DNA of 64,000 nucleotides from Macrotrachela quadricornifera (taxonomy: Eukaryota > Rotifera > Eurotatoria > Philodinida > Philodinidae), in NCBI GenBank assembly GCA_022393335.1, contig JAJEKB010021035.1, positions 1,370,780 through 1,434,779 of the forward strand, written 5' to 3'. Shown here in pieces: positions 23,111-33,754 of this stretch. The notes beneath the pieces are model-generated. The model did not search any database. It had not been told where the DNA came from and was given only the letters and a program-made list of their open reading frames with translations. Each line of letters starts with the position of its first letter. Position 1 is the stretch's first letter. Position numbers and translations under genes: made by a program.

Positions 23111-24551
23111 TTTGTGCTCGAATATCTTTTGACTTTCCCATTCTCTCATTGCTTAACTTCTCGTAAATCCTACCCTCTAAAGAAAATTATTTTATTCTCG
23201 AACTTGAAAAATGGTTTTGCGGGGTTCTCGTTTTGGGAATGTAGCTAATGGCTTCCACCACCGTAATCTACAAAGGCAGAAATACTAAATGTAGGATCTT
23301 AGCCTGCTAATATTCGAGAAACTCACAATAAAATATAACAAATATTAATGAAAATAACGAAGAAAAACAATCACGACGAGACAAGAAAGAAACACAACAA
23401 CAACAACAACAATTACTACTACTACCACGACTGAAATATATAAATATGTATATATTTATATATATCAAAACACAGCATAGAAAATAAAATAGACACAATA
23501 ATACAAAGAAAGAAAATCTCGTGATGATCAATATATTGATATAGCTATGTATATCATAGGAAGGAAAAAAGAAACAATATATATATATTTAAACTATAAG
23601 TTGGCGTCATAGAATCTTATCTATGGATGCTAACAGGTTTGACAACTTGCTAAACTAAAAAAAGAATCTTTTCTCAGGCAAACGAGAAAAACCTTGCTTC
23701 TGAACTACTGTCAGGTTTCGTACGCAAGGACTAAATGGCCCAACAATAAGCGCACAATCTTTGCTCATCTTTCCTTAAATAATGATGTGAGAGCATTCGG
23801 TCAATAGACAACCAGACGTTGTGACCTCTTCATCAATAGTAGCTGTCTAGTCACTCTTTCTTTGTGGTTCCATCGTCTCTCCTACATAAGTTTGTCTTTT
23901 GTGTCATACAGACAGAACTGAAGTGATGGAGTAGTGTGTAGTGAACATCTTATACTGAGGATAGTGGTAATGATACTTCTCCAGTTTCTCATTGTTCATC
24001 AACAATTAGATATACACCGCAGCGGTAATGAAACAGGTTCCAAGTAAAACGCGAAAGTTCTAAAGATTTTTGGTCTCAGTCTTTTTCTTCTCTACGATAC
24101 CTAGCAATGGTTCAGAAGGCGACGTCCTTCTCATATATCCACAGAAAGATCCTTTTTTGGTTTAGCAACCTTCCAAGCCTTTTTCTAAGTTTGGTACAAA
24201 ACTGAGTTTCTTTAGAGTGTAGTAAATCTTCATCAGTGATAATAAAGCGACAACTTAATGTTTTTTGCCTAATTCGAACGTTGCATTCCAAGCAATCAAA
24301 ATAGAATTACATTAAAGGTTCTCTTACTCTATGATAAAACTTTGTGCAGATGTGGTTATTAGATGTAACACAGTGCGAATTCAGACAGATAAAGAGCGTT
24401 TTCATTTCCACCCTGTTCCTTTTTTTTCTTATTTCTTGCTTTCGCCGCTCTTTTTTGTCTGTTCAACACTATTTCGTAAAATCAAGAGACAAGAAAATAA
24501 TTCATTCTTTCATGACACCAAAAGTTCATTGCAAAAAAAAATAAGAAACAT

Positions 24552-24871
24552 CTAACCTTCATTTGTCTCTTTATAACAACATGTTTCATATTTCCCAAAA
24601 ATTCCCCAACAATATTTCCACGACTGCTTGTACGTGTCGTTGGGACCTAAATAAATATGAAAATAGTTTAATGAATAAAAATTGAGATTTCTCTATTTCG
24701 TGTATTGCTTATCAATTTGTTTTATATTTTTTTTTGTATAACGAAGATTGATTACTTACAGCCATTATAGAAATGTGTATGACAATTTGTCTTATAGCAT
24801 TCAGTTATAGCACTGTTCGACGTAGTGCACATCATTGCGATAAATAATACAATGAGTATGTATTTCATCAT
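24552..24871 (-). CDS. Small secreted six-cysteine protein, two exons
   Basis: Exon 1 (24871-24760) starts MMKYILIVLFIAMMCTTSNS, a clear signal peptide with a likely cleavage near residue 20, and ends at the consensus donor T|GTAAGT. Exon 2 (24646-24552) follows an acceptor TATTTAG and ends with TAG. The 113-nt intron is in phase 1, and the joined codon is Cys. The product is 68 aa, with about 48 mature residues. The cysteine pattern after the signal is C-x4-C-x7-C-x11-C-x9-CC, suggesting three disulfides. I recognise no family. Short secreted cysteine-rich proteins can be antimicrobial, inhibitory or structural; none of these is shown. The phase-compatible splice, signal peptide and even cysteines make chance unlikely. 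Confidence 0.65.
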
Positions 24872-25785
24872 TTTTCTAGAAAATAAGTTAATTGATTAAT
24901 AGAGCATACAATTATTTGACAGTAGTCACTGATAGATTCGGTTAATCAGACGCGCTGTTGATGTTGTTATTCCAATGTCTTGCTCTATAAAAAAAGAATA
25001 CAAAATATTCTAAAGGCAATTATATCTATCCATGAACAAAATTTTAGATCGAAACTCCGTTATTTGCATTTTTTGATAAATACATACGAATGAGTTGAAA
25101 AATGTAATAAACACTCATAACTTTTCAAACAGGATCCATGAGCAGAAGCTCCTTTATGCTTTTTGCTATCTCAACATACTCTATTCAATGAGATATACAT
25201 GAATCATAATAAAGGTGATACCTCTGGCAGTTTCTTCGTAAGAAATGATAGCAGTAGTACTTAGTGGTATAGTTCTTCATAGTAATGTCCTCCATTATTA
25301 ATATTATTAGAGAATGTCATCACGATTGATTTTTCTCTTATAAAAAACGACCAAAAAAATAGGAAAAGTCTCAATATTAATGGTTTTTAAAAGGTCATTT
25401 TATTATGTTCAATGACGAGTTTCTAGTTATTTAAATTTAAATTCAAAAACAGATTTTGATTGAATAATTTTAGTTTATTCTCAGATTTATATTGTAAAAA
25501 TCAAGATACAAAATAAATTTAAATCATAAAAAGAATAAAAATTCATTTTTAAAATTTTTATTTTTTTTAAATACTTTTTTAAAAGACCTGAGCAGGCAAA
25601 AGAAATTTTCTTAGAAAAAATATAAAAAGTTCGAAAATTAACATTAAAAAATCATATCCAACTAATTTTGTAATGTATAATAAAATTCTTCTATTGGTAC
25701 TAAAACTTGAAGAAAAGCGAAGCAAAATTGTATCCAAGAGCATCTGACGAATGACTAGGAATATATACAAGTTGATCCTTTAATA
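24872..25785. other. Intergenic, no gene recognised
   Basis: AT-rich DNA upstream of the secreted-protein gene. The minus-strand frame at 25579-25770 has no family features. The promoter of the secreted gene should lie just right of 24871, but no motif could be assigned. Confidence 0.4.
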
Positions 25786-26264
25786 ATGTGGCTCAATAGT
25801 CTAAGCAATGGGTAAGTGATATATTGTGTGCATGTTCGAATCTAATCTTCTGAATTATATATTTATATTTAGATTAGTCCAGACTCGTACAGCACACAAT
25901 ACAACATCTTAATCCATCCGACGTACTATCGCAGATGTTCTTACTTTTTCCATTCCAAATACAGTTTGGATGGACGTCAGGACAGGATGACATTTCTAGT
26001 CTTTTTCTCAAAAAGTCCTAGTAGATAACTAGTTAATATTTCATTAGCTAAGGACTAGTCCAAGGCTAGCCTGATTTGCGAAAATGATTAGACATGACAA
26101 AAATACTGACGCTTAACAACTACATAGTCAGAACGTGCATTAAGAACGCCAGGTAATTCCAGACTAGTCATGCACTAGGACTTTTTGAGAAAAAGACTAG
26201 AACTATCATCCCGCCATGACTAGAAATACGACTAGTCTTTTTACCCGTCTTTTGCTCGCCTGGG
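25786..26264 (+). mobile_element. tRNA-headed SINE-like element with foldback tail, copy 1
   Basis: The head has an A-box-like TGGCTCAATAGT (25789-25800) and a B-box TGTTCGAATCT (25833-25843) at tRNA-like spacing, so it resembles an internal Pol III promoter. The body holds inverted CTAGTCTTTTTCTCAAAAAG (25992) and its complement (about 26171), making a large hairpin. It ends GCTCGCCTGGG. A second full copy lies at 62811-63258 in the same orientation, with the same head and tail. No poly-A tail or target duplication was found. Confidence 0.7.
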
Positions 26265-29200
26265 TAGAAAACGATTTAAATATATTAAAAAAGTTCTTGA
26301 GTTTTCAACTAATGGATATTAAATGACAGATATCAGGAATAAGATAACATGTCGTCTAGCTGTGGATTTATATTTTCGAGTTCATATTAACGTGTAATAA
26401 AGAAAATTCGATTTTTGTTGAACTGCTGAAACTTAATGTAACATTGATCAGAGAACATTTTTACTGGCGGATCCATAAAGAAGTTTTCATGTTTATGTGG
26501 TAAAAACAGTCATTTACTAAAAAAATGATTTCTCTATACATTTTACATGTATTGTTCTTATTAGGAACATTGCCTGTACTTTAAATACTGACTTCTCCAA
26601 AATAGTTTTTTTACCTGCAACTACGTATAGTATGTCGTTTTTTTGTGAAAAACAATGAGAGATTAAATGGTAACCATCTTCTTATGTACGGTTCTTACTT
26701 TTCTTTTTCTTTTTTACTTTCGAAATTGGTATCTTTGGACTTTTCTTCACTTTATGATAGGTATCTATTACATTTTGTTTATTACAAAAAAGAAAAAGAC
26801 CTTGTAAAGATAGCTACGATCGGTCGCAAAAATCTAATATAACATAAGTTATCTTTTAACACGTAATATGATATCAATAACGAAATGAAAAAACGAAACA
26901 GTCTTCATTTTAAAATCACAAAAGAACAATAAAAATTCATCGAAATATGTCACTGTCCAACACATATAACACTTGCTAGACGATGAGTAGTCGATTCAAT
27001 ACATTCTAAATGTACCATGTAATAAAAAATGATGACTGGAATCATTTCGTTATTATATCTATACTTGTGTTATTTTAATAAGTAATCAGGAACTGGAAAA
27101 GTAGCGTTACCATCACTCTCGATTTTGACATTAACTGTACACTACTACATTACTCCAATTTTATTCATATCATATAGGCACGAGAAAAGTATGATATTAG
27201 AGAGAATTTATATATTTAGGAATAATAGTGGTAGTAGTAAGTAGTGGGACAGCCAAAGACTATTTCGAGCGCATATGATATTTGTGATACCAGAGCAAAT
27301 GAGTATAAAAATACACACAGCAGATACATACAGTGGATGGATTGTAATGGTTGTGCTCTAGTTTGATAAGAAACTTAATAAAAATCGCATAAAAAAATCT
27401 ATTTCCAGTCTCTAATAGCTAGGGCATCCTGATTTGATCTATAATCTACAGTGAATGTACCCTACATATCGTTGACTCAACTTTTGCAGCTGTTATACAA
27501 AAGTTCACAAGATGCGTCGACGTGTCAAGTATAGAGTATTGAGATAGTTTGACGAAAAGTCGAATAGAAATAAGCGATAAAGTGACTATTGAAAATTAGA
27601 TGGTAATCGAAGAGTCATATACACAAATTAAGAGTGAAAAAGATGCGATCAAAGAGCATCTGTCATGATACACAAAGTGATTTATTATTCCCTTTTCTGA
27701 AACAAAGGATTACACAGCCGTAAATTCCTTTACAGTTTGACTGTCTGTCCTAATCAATCAGAAAACAGCAACGATTATATCGATTATAATAGAATGTAAT
27801 AGTTTCTAAAAATACTCCCAAAGGATTTTTGGGGTCGGAGAATCCAATGGTACTATTAGTTTTTTATGATCTAGTAACAAAAATTTTTTTTTACGAAAAA
27901 AGCCATCTTTTTAAAATTTGACCAAAGCACTTTTAAGGGCGATGAATGAATTGGTATCATTAGGTTTCAAAAGTTTATAAATTTAATATTTCGTTGATTG
28001 AAGGGAGAGTGACACGGAAAACAGTGAAATGCGTTTATTTGTTTGTGCCAGGTCAACGGTCAAAAAAACACGTTTTTAGAGAAATCAACAAGAAGTCTCA
28101 ACTTTGAAAAAATCTAATCTTAACTTTTTAGTAAAAGTTTTCGAGGTCGAGGAATCGGATAGTACCATTAATTTTTGAATTTTTTTTAAATAATTTTTTT
28201 ACTAAAAGAAGGCTTTTTCACGAAATAACGATTTGTCTCGGGTCTTGGAGAAGAGATCACATAACATAAAATAAGTTTGTAGTTATACATGTATGCTCTC
28301 TTCTAAAGTTTCTCTGTATCTTTCTATATTCAAGCCAATCTGTAAATGTCATCGGTTAGATTAATATCAAAAGCTTGTAATATTGTAGTCCAAAGCTATA
28401 TGAAGGGTAATGGAGGACAAAGAATTCGCATCCGGAGTCTTATTACTGGTTAATAATAAGTTACCAAAAAATTACCTATTAGTTTTACTTTATTTTCTAA
28501 GAAGTTCGATCCAAGATGGTCAAAGATCAACAAATGGAAACTGAGTTGGTTTGCCAAATAATTAATACGAGAGAATATAAACTTTCTCCAATAAAACTCC
28601 ACCAAAGACAATAAAAATGTTTGCGATCTATTTCTTAGCTTTCTTTGATGAACTACTTGTTGTTTTAAGCTTGACTTACGAATATTCGAGGGTCGTAAAT
28701 CTATATTTGATATTGATTCTAATATAAACAGTTTTCTTAGTTGATTACTATATGTCGAATCTTAGAGTCAGATTTATACAAAAATATGTAAAAAAGGAAG
28801 TGACTATTTGAAGTTCTGTTGTTGAGTCTCCATAGATGTGAACCGTAAAATTATATTCCGAAATAGACAAAGCTCTTTTCTAGACTGCAATGTGCTATAC
28901 TCTATTTGTAGCAATTGTTAAATAGTTCTCCTTTTTTAATTTCTTCTTAACGAGCGTATTAACAAATACCTTGCAGCTTTTGAGAAGAATTTAAACGAGA
29001 TGCATCCATTAATTTCAAAGCTGAACTAATATCGGTCAATATAGTGGCGTCAAATATGAAAACGGCTGGTCGTTGATTTAAAAAGCTTACCATAAGTGCA
29101 TTAAGTGAGATTTAAAGTACTTTAATAGATCCTCAAATAATTCGATTCTTGAGGAAAAATAATTCTTTATTAGACATTTTATATAACAGAGCATATCCAG

Positions 29201-29313
29201 TAAAGGAATTGTGAACACTAACATAGTGTTTTTTGCTTATCGTAGTGTAATCAGAAATAGATATGTAGTTGTATCGTCTTAAAACTTTAAGAAGCTATCC
29301 GGAATTATCTAGT
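26265..29313. other. Intergenic, with one direct duplication
   Basis: No supported gene. A direct repeat of about 120 bp pairs 27815-27920 with 28125-28235; both contain a GG(G/A)TCGG/CGAGG motif followed by ATAGTACCATTA or TGGTACTATTA and AT-rich sequence with AAGGC or AAGCC. Confidence 0.4.
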
Positions 29314-30220
29314 CCCCTCTACTGAAAGGAGGGTTCTACGCTGAGCAAGCAATTTACGCTCGTTCGTTCTTAGACTGTATATTTATTATAGTTTTCTATG
29401 AAGTTTGACCAAAGGTAATCAGGACCGAGGAAGTCAAATCTGACGTCAATATTTTTGTAAACCACTTTTTCAAGTCTTTTTGGATATTACGTTTACGAGA
29501 AAATCAGCTATATTGTTAGAATTTGACGAATGATTATGAGGAATGTTAGTTTTGAATTAGTTTTTTTGAATGCATTGTGATTGTGCGTGGGTCTTTTACC
29601 CTTCAATGCTGAAAAGAACCGCTTTCGTATATTTTTTTCAAAGAATCATCAAGGGTAATCAAATGGACATTGTATTACATATAACAGAATGTCAACTCAT
29701 TTGTTGGCTTCGAAAAGAGAAAAAATGGAAGATTTAATGGAAATGTCGGTAGAAACAGGTAGACGTTTATTTGGAGAGTTACTTCAAAGATGAGATTTGA
29801 AAGAGTCTCAGATAGCTTGAATGATTTTTCGAAGGAACCTAATTAATGTCTCTTTAGGAATGAGTTCAGCTGATTATCAGTTCCTGATAATGAAGGGAAG
29901 AATAAAACTTGTGCTGCAGATCACACTGTTACGTAAAGTTTCAATATCTTCAATTACGAACTGTCCTACCATAAACAAGTTAGGTTTTTGGTGTGAAAAT
30001 AGGATAATTGATTATATATATCAACGGCTAGTCGTGAGTGGCCGACAGAAGGGAAGCCAACGAACGACTAGACATTCGTTTGAGTCGATTATAGTAAGCA
30101 AAACGAGTATGAGTAAAAGACTGTTGAACAAGTGATCAAGTAATTGAACTTATGAATTAAAACAATTTTTTTTTATTTCAAGAGATATGAGCGATTTGAT
30201 CACATCCTTTCAGTAGAGGG
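29314..30220. mobile_element. Element with 16-bp terminal inverted repeats
   Basis: CCCTCTACTGAAAGGA at 29315-29330 has its exact complement at 30205-30220. The 907-bp interior includes an open frame (29821-30135) without recognisable features. Target duplications were not clear. Class unknown. Confidence 0.55.
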
Positions 30221-31005
30221 TCAGCGGCAATTGCGCCGCGTTACTTGTTCAGAAAAAGATATTTTTCCATGGAGTTGTGGTTTTGAGTGATCGCCATCTG
30301 ATCATGCTACTGAACTTGATGAACAAACTGAAGCATCTGAACCGTATCTAATTCTGTTTTCTTAAAGAAACAGTCGTATAGCGATAAATATTGTGCTTAA
30401 AAAAACATGAATGTTTGTCTCTCCGTTTTGTTCAAACAAGTCAGAGCTCAGGATTAGAACATATGACGTTTCAAACCACTGAATATGGTCAGATATCTGT
30501 ATTAGACTTCATCAATCTCAATCAAAGTCAAAGAACTCGAACTTGAGATTTTCTTCTCATTTACGTATGAATCTATATAGAGATATTTCTATAAAATGAT
30601 CATCGTTACTTGTATTTTATTAGTTTTCAGTTTTCCTTATTTAAATAATTATTATCTAGCAATAAAACAATTGCTATAACTAATAGATTATAGAATATAT
30701 ATTATATCACTTGCTGAAATTAGATTACAATGTTGTATCAACTAATAAAATACCATCTAGCTAACACTAATATGAAAATTAGTTTTTGTTTTTTTCTATT
30801 TTTTGTTATCTATATCTCAAGTAATTGTTTTTTATGTAGAGCTCTGATGAGTATTAAACATTTTAATAATTCTTATACAAAACATAAGAACTTGTTATTT
30901 TAATACGTTTATTTAATTTCAACAAAACAATCGACTGCTGAAAAGCAAAAGTTGAGAGCAAAAGATTGTACTTGTCTCTTCTTTAAAATAAATAGGGAGG
31001 TTTGT

Positions 31006-31258
31006 TTTTCAATGGAACAACTTTGATGATTATAAGGAATTCTTAACAACATGGAAAGTGACATTACCCAACGATCCATCTCTTTGGAAAGCGGGTTCTT
31101 GTAACTGTCCATCATTTTTCAAAGAATTTATTTTAAAATATGTAATAGGACTTGCGATACAACTAAAGTATTGCAAACCTCCACCTACTGCGAAGGATGT
31201 AAAAATCGGTGAGAAAAAAAAAGTGGTCGACCTAAAAAGACTACTAAAGTTTGAATAA
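31006..31258 (+). pseudogene. SWIM zinc-finger fragment of a MULE-type transposase
   Basis: The frame reads WNNFDDYKEFLTTWKVTLPN and then SCNCPSFFKEFILKYVIGLA, followed by IQLKYCKPPP, matching the C-terminal SWIM region of Mutator-like transposases. In the canonical C-x-C..C-x-H finger the last two ligands are replaced (LKY in place of CKH), so metal binding should fail. An A-run near 31210 shifts the frame; the expected basic tail KSGRPKKTTKV is in another frame. It is a short decayed fragment. The stretch 31260-31930 downstream shows no gene. Confidence 0.6.
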
Positions 31259-31934
31259 TAAAATAATTTGAACTATTTGTCCTTGATTATTTATCATCAC
31301 TCAATATTATAATTGTCAAAATTCACTTCTTTATTTGTTAAAATTAATAAATTATTGGTAATTCGAGCTTTACTGATTTATCATTTTTCATATATTTAAT
31401 GGTCATATTATTCTAATGTTCGTTCAGTATTTTTTTATTTATCAATTGAATATAAGCCTATTTTTATACATCATTTCTCATTTAGTCCTCGAAAAGATCG
31501 TGTCTAAGAAATTCTTTGTTCTTTCATCTGTAAGCATCATAGATAAAATAAATGTTATTTATCCGCTGTCGTAGATAGACACTTTAAAAAAAGTGGAAAA
31601 TATATCGGCCGATATTAATGAATAAATTTTTGATATCATTACTGTCAGTTTCATTTCTTTTATTTATTTAGAAAAACGAACCATAACAAGTTTGTTTTTT
31701 TAATTATTTCTGAGCTGTGATCTAATATATTCTAATATAATTATAGGATGATAATGTGTTTTGACATTCTATAGATGATAAATATACATGAATGATTACA
31801 TTGACATAATTTATCAAAGATTCATAATCAAAAGTAACCAACTGACAAGCAGTTCAGTTTTTCTTGTCATTTATCACTTCGTATAGTAAGAGAAATTATC
31901 ACCAACATCTAGTTCATTATTTCAATCAGAGAAA

Positions 31935-32999
31935 ATGTCAACAACCATGTCAAGTATTATCTTAACAGTAAACAATTTAACTTCTGATACGATGTTGTTC
32001 GTGAGATGCTATTCATTCACTTTGATTCCATTTAGTTTTATAGGTGGTTTGATGAGTATTTATGTATTTACACGGAAAACATTGAGAACAAATCCGTGTA
32101 GTAGATACTTCTTAGCAGCAACTATTGCTGGATTACTGAACACGTGCTATACTCTACCTATAAGAACAGTACAAGCCGGTTATTTTGATTTGGATCCGGG
32201 AGCCTTTTCAAATTTTTGGTGTCAATTCTTTGGATTTTTTTCGTATTCCATAAGGTATATTCAATTCTTCGCTATTGTACGTCATCCTTATTTTCTAATT
32301 TTTAGAGGATTAAGTGGTTGGTTAATTGTTCTGGCTTCTGCTGATCGATACTTTTGCAGTTGTCAATCAGCAAATAAAAGAGCATGGAGTAGTCTTCGAA
32401 TAGCTAATCGAGCTATTCCAATGATGATATCCTTTAGTCTAATCATATATATTCCTGTTGCAATTTTTCTTCAAATTGAAATTGCATCAACAACTGGAAA
32501 ACCTTTTTGCAATTTAGTAGGTCCAGTAGGAATTTATCGTACAGTTCTATCGTATTTGAGTTTGATTCATTTTGGTTTGTTACCATCATTTTTTATGCTT
32601 CTATTTGGTATATTGACTATAGGAAATCTCGATCGATCTAAACGACTTGCAGCAGCACCGGCAATCAATGCTAGCAAAGCAAACAACTCAAACAATCGAA
32701 AAACTAACCGAAATCTATTTCAAATGTTATTCATTCAGGTGTTAGTCTATTGTACAACAGGATTAACATTTTCAGCCGTCATGATTTATCTATCGGTTAC
32801 CGGTAGCATGCCAAAACCTATAATTCAACAAGCACAAGAAAAAATGTTAGCTGTAGTAGTGGGAATACTTTCGAACACTGGTCCTTGCACAAGTTTTTAT
32901 TTGTTCACACTTTCAAGTGGTCTATTTCGAAAAGAACTAAAGAATCTATTGTTCTTTTGGAAGAAAAATGATGATCGTTCACAACAAAGTCATACTTAA
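31935..32999 (+). CDS. Rhodopsin-like (class A) GPCR with a 51-nt in-frame intron
   Basis: Seven hydrophobic segments are visible. After TM3 comes VLASADRYFCS, which carries the DRY motif. A conserved-looking cysteine pair, FWCQFFG before TM3 and FCNLVGP in the second outer loop, could form the usual disulfide. The third inner loop (about SKANNSNNRKTNRN) is short and basic. The raw frame is 354 aa, but 32255-32305 (GTATAT...TTTTTAG) looks like a 51-nt intron whose removal keeps the frame, giving 337 aa and a proper TM3 start (SYSIR|GLSGWL). The start is the first of two nearby ATGs. It is probably a peptide-type plasma-membrane receptor; the ligand is unknown. The 3' end has no nearby partner gene. 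Confidence 0.85.
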   Translation: MSTTMSSIILTVNNLTSDTMLFVRCYSFTLIPFSFIGGLMSIYVFTRKTLRTNPCSRYFLAATIAGLLNTCYTLPIRTVQAGYFDLDPGAFSNFWCQFFGFFSYSIRYIQFFAIVRHPYFLIFRGLSGWLIVLASADRYFCSCQSANKRAWSSLRIANRAIPMMISFSLIIYIPVAIFLQIEIASTTGKPFCNLVGPVGIYRTVLSYLSLIHFGLLPSFFMLLFGILTIGNLDRSKRLAAAPAINASKANNSNNRKTNRNLFQMLFIQVLVYCTTGLTFSAVMIYLSVTGSMPKPIIQQAQEKMLAVVVGILSNTGPCTSFYLFTLSSGLFRKELKNLLFFWKKNDDRSQQSHT

Positions 33000-33754
33000 A
33001 CAACAAATATAACTCGTCCTCAAGTAATGCCGACAATTCAATCATGACACTATTTTTTTCCCTGTACGTTCACTTTGCATTAATAGTGATGTGTTGTTTT
33101 GAGTGGAATATTTATTTATTGTCGTGTTGTTCGTCACAGTATTATTATATATACTAAATAGATAAAAATAGATATGACAATATATATTTAAGCAAAGCAA
33201 TTATGATCAAAAATCGAACTTTCGAGAAAAAAAAAATGTGTCAACGGTATTTGACTGTAGACTTAAAACTTAGCATTTAATAGCGACATCCTTGTCCACG
33301 TACTTGATTGGTTCTCCCACTAATCTATTAATGATGGAATGTAATATACCATTAATAAAAATTGTACCCATGCAGTACTCTATTTAGTAGTCGTATATGT
33401 ATTTCTAAAATTCAATTCTATCTGTGCTTTTCCTAATCTGAAACGCTATCGTCTTTCATGATGTATTTTTGACCAATGAATAATTAAACAATGAATCATG
33501 CATGAAGCAGCATGTTATGTATCAAACGAAAATATTGCTGACAGTAACGATTACTACTATTCCTCCGTCCGCATGTTGTAAAGAATGATGCCAACATGTA
33601 AATTGGACAAATATGACGAAGATAAACATCATATGATTCATATGTATAATGACTTGTTTTCATGAATCAGAGGGACAAATACAAGCCGATCGATACGTAT
33701 ATACTATATTCGTTCTGTTCTCTCTGTAACATTTTACAATTAAAATAAGCGAAG
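33000..33754. other. Spacer between receptor and GTPase cluster
   Basis: AT-rich DNA with no supported gene. It should contain the promoter of GTPase copy A, but no motif was assigned. Confidence 0.4.

Noticed and set aside
25789..25860. tRNA gene
   Set aside because: A and B boxes are present, but no cloverleaf could be drawn and the sequence continues into a repeat with a second copy at 62811.
29821..30135. 104-codon frame as a gene
   Set aside because: It lies in an element with terminal inverted repeats; no domain or splice signals were recognised.
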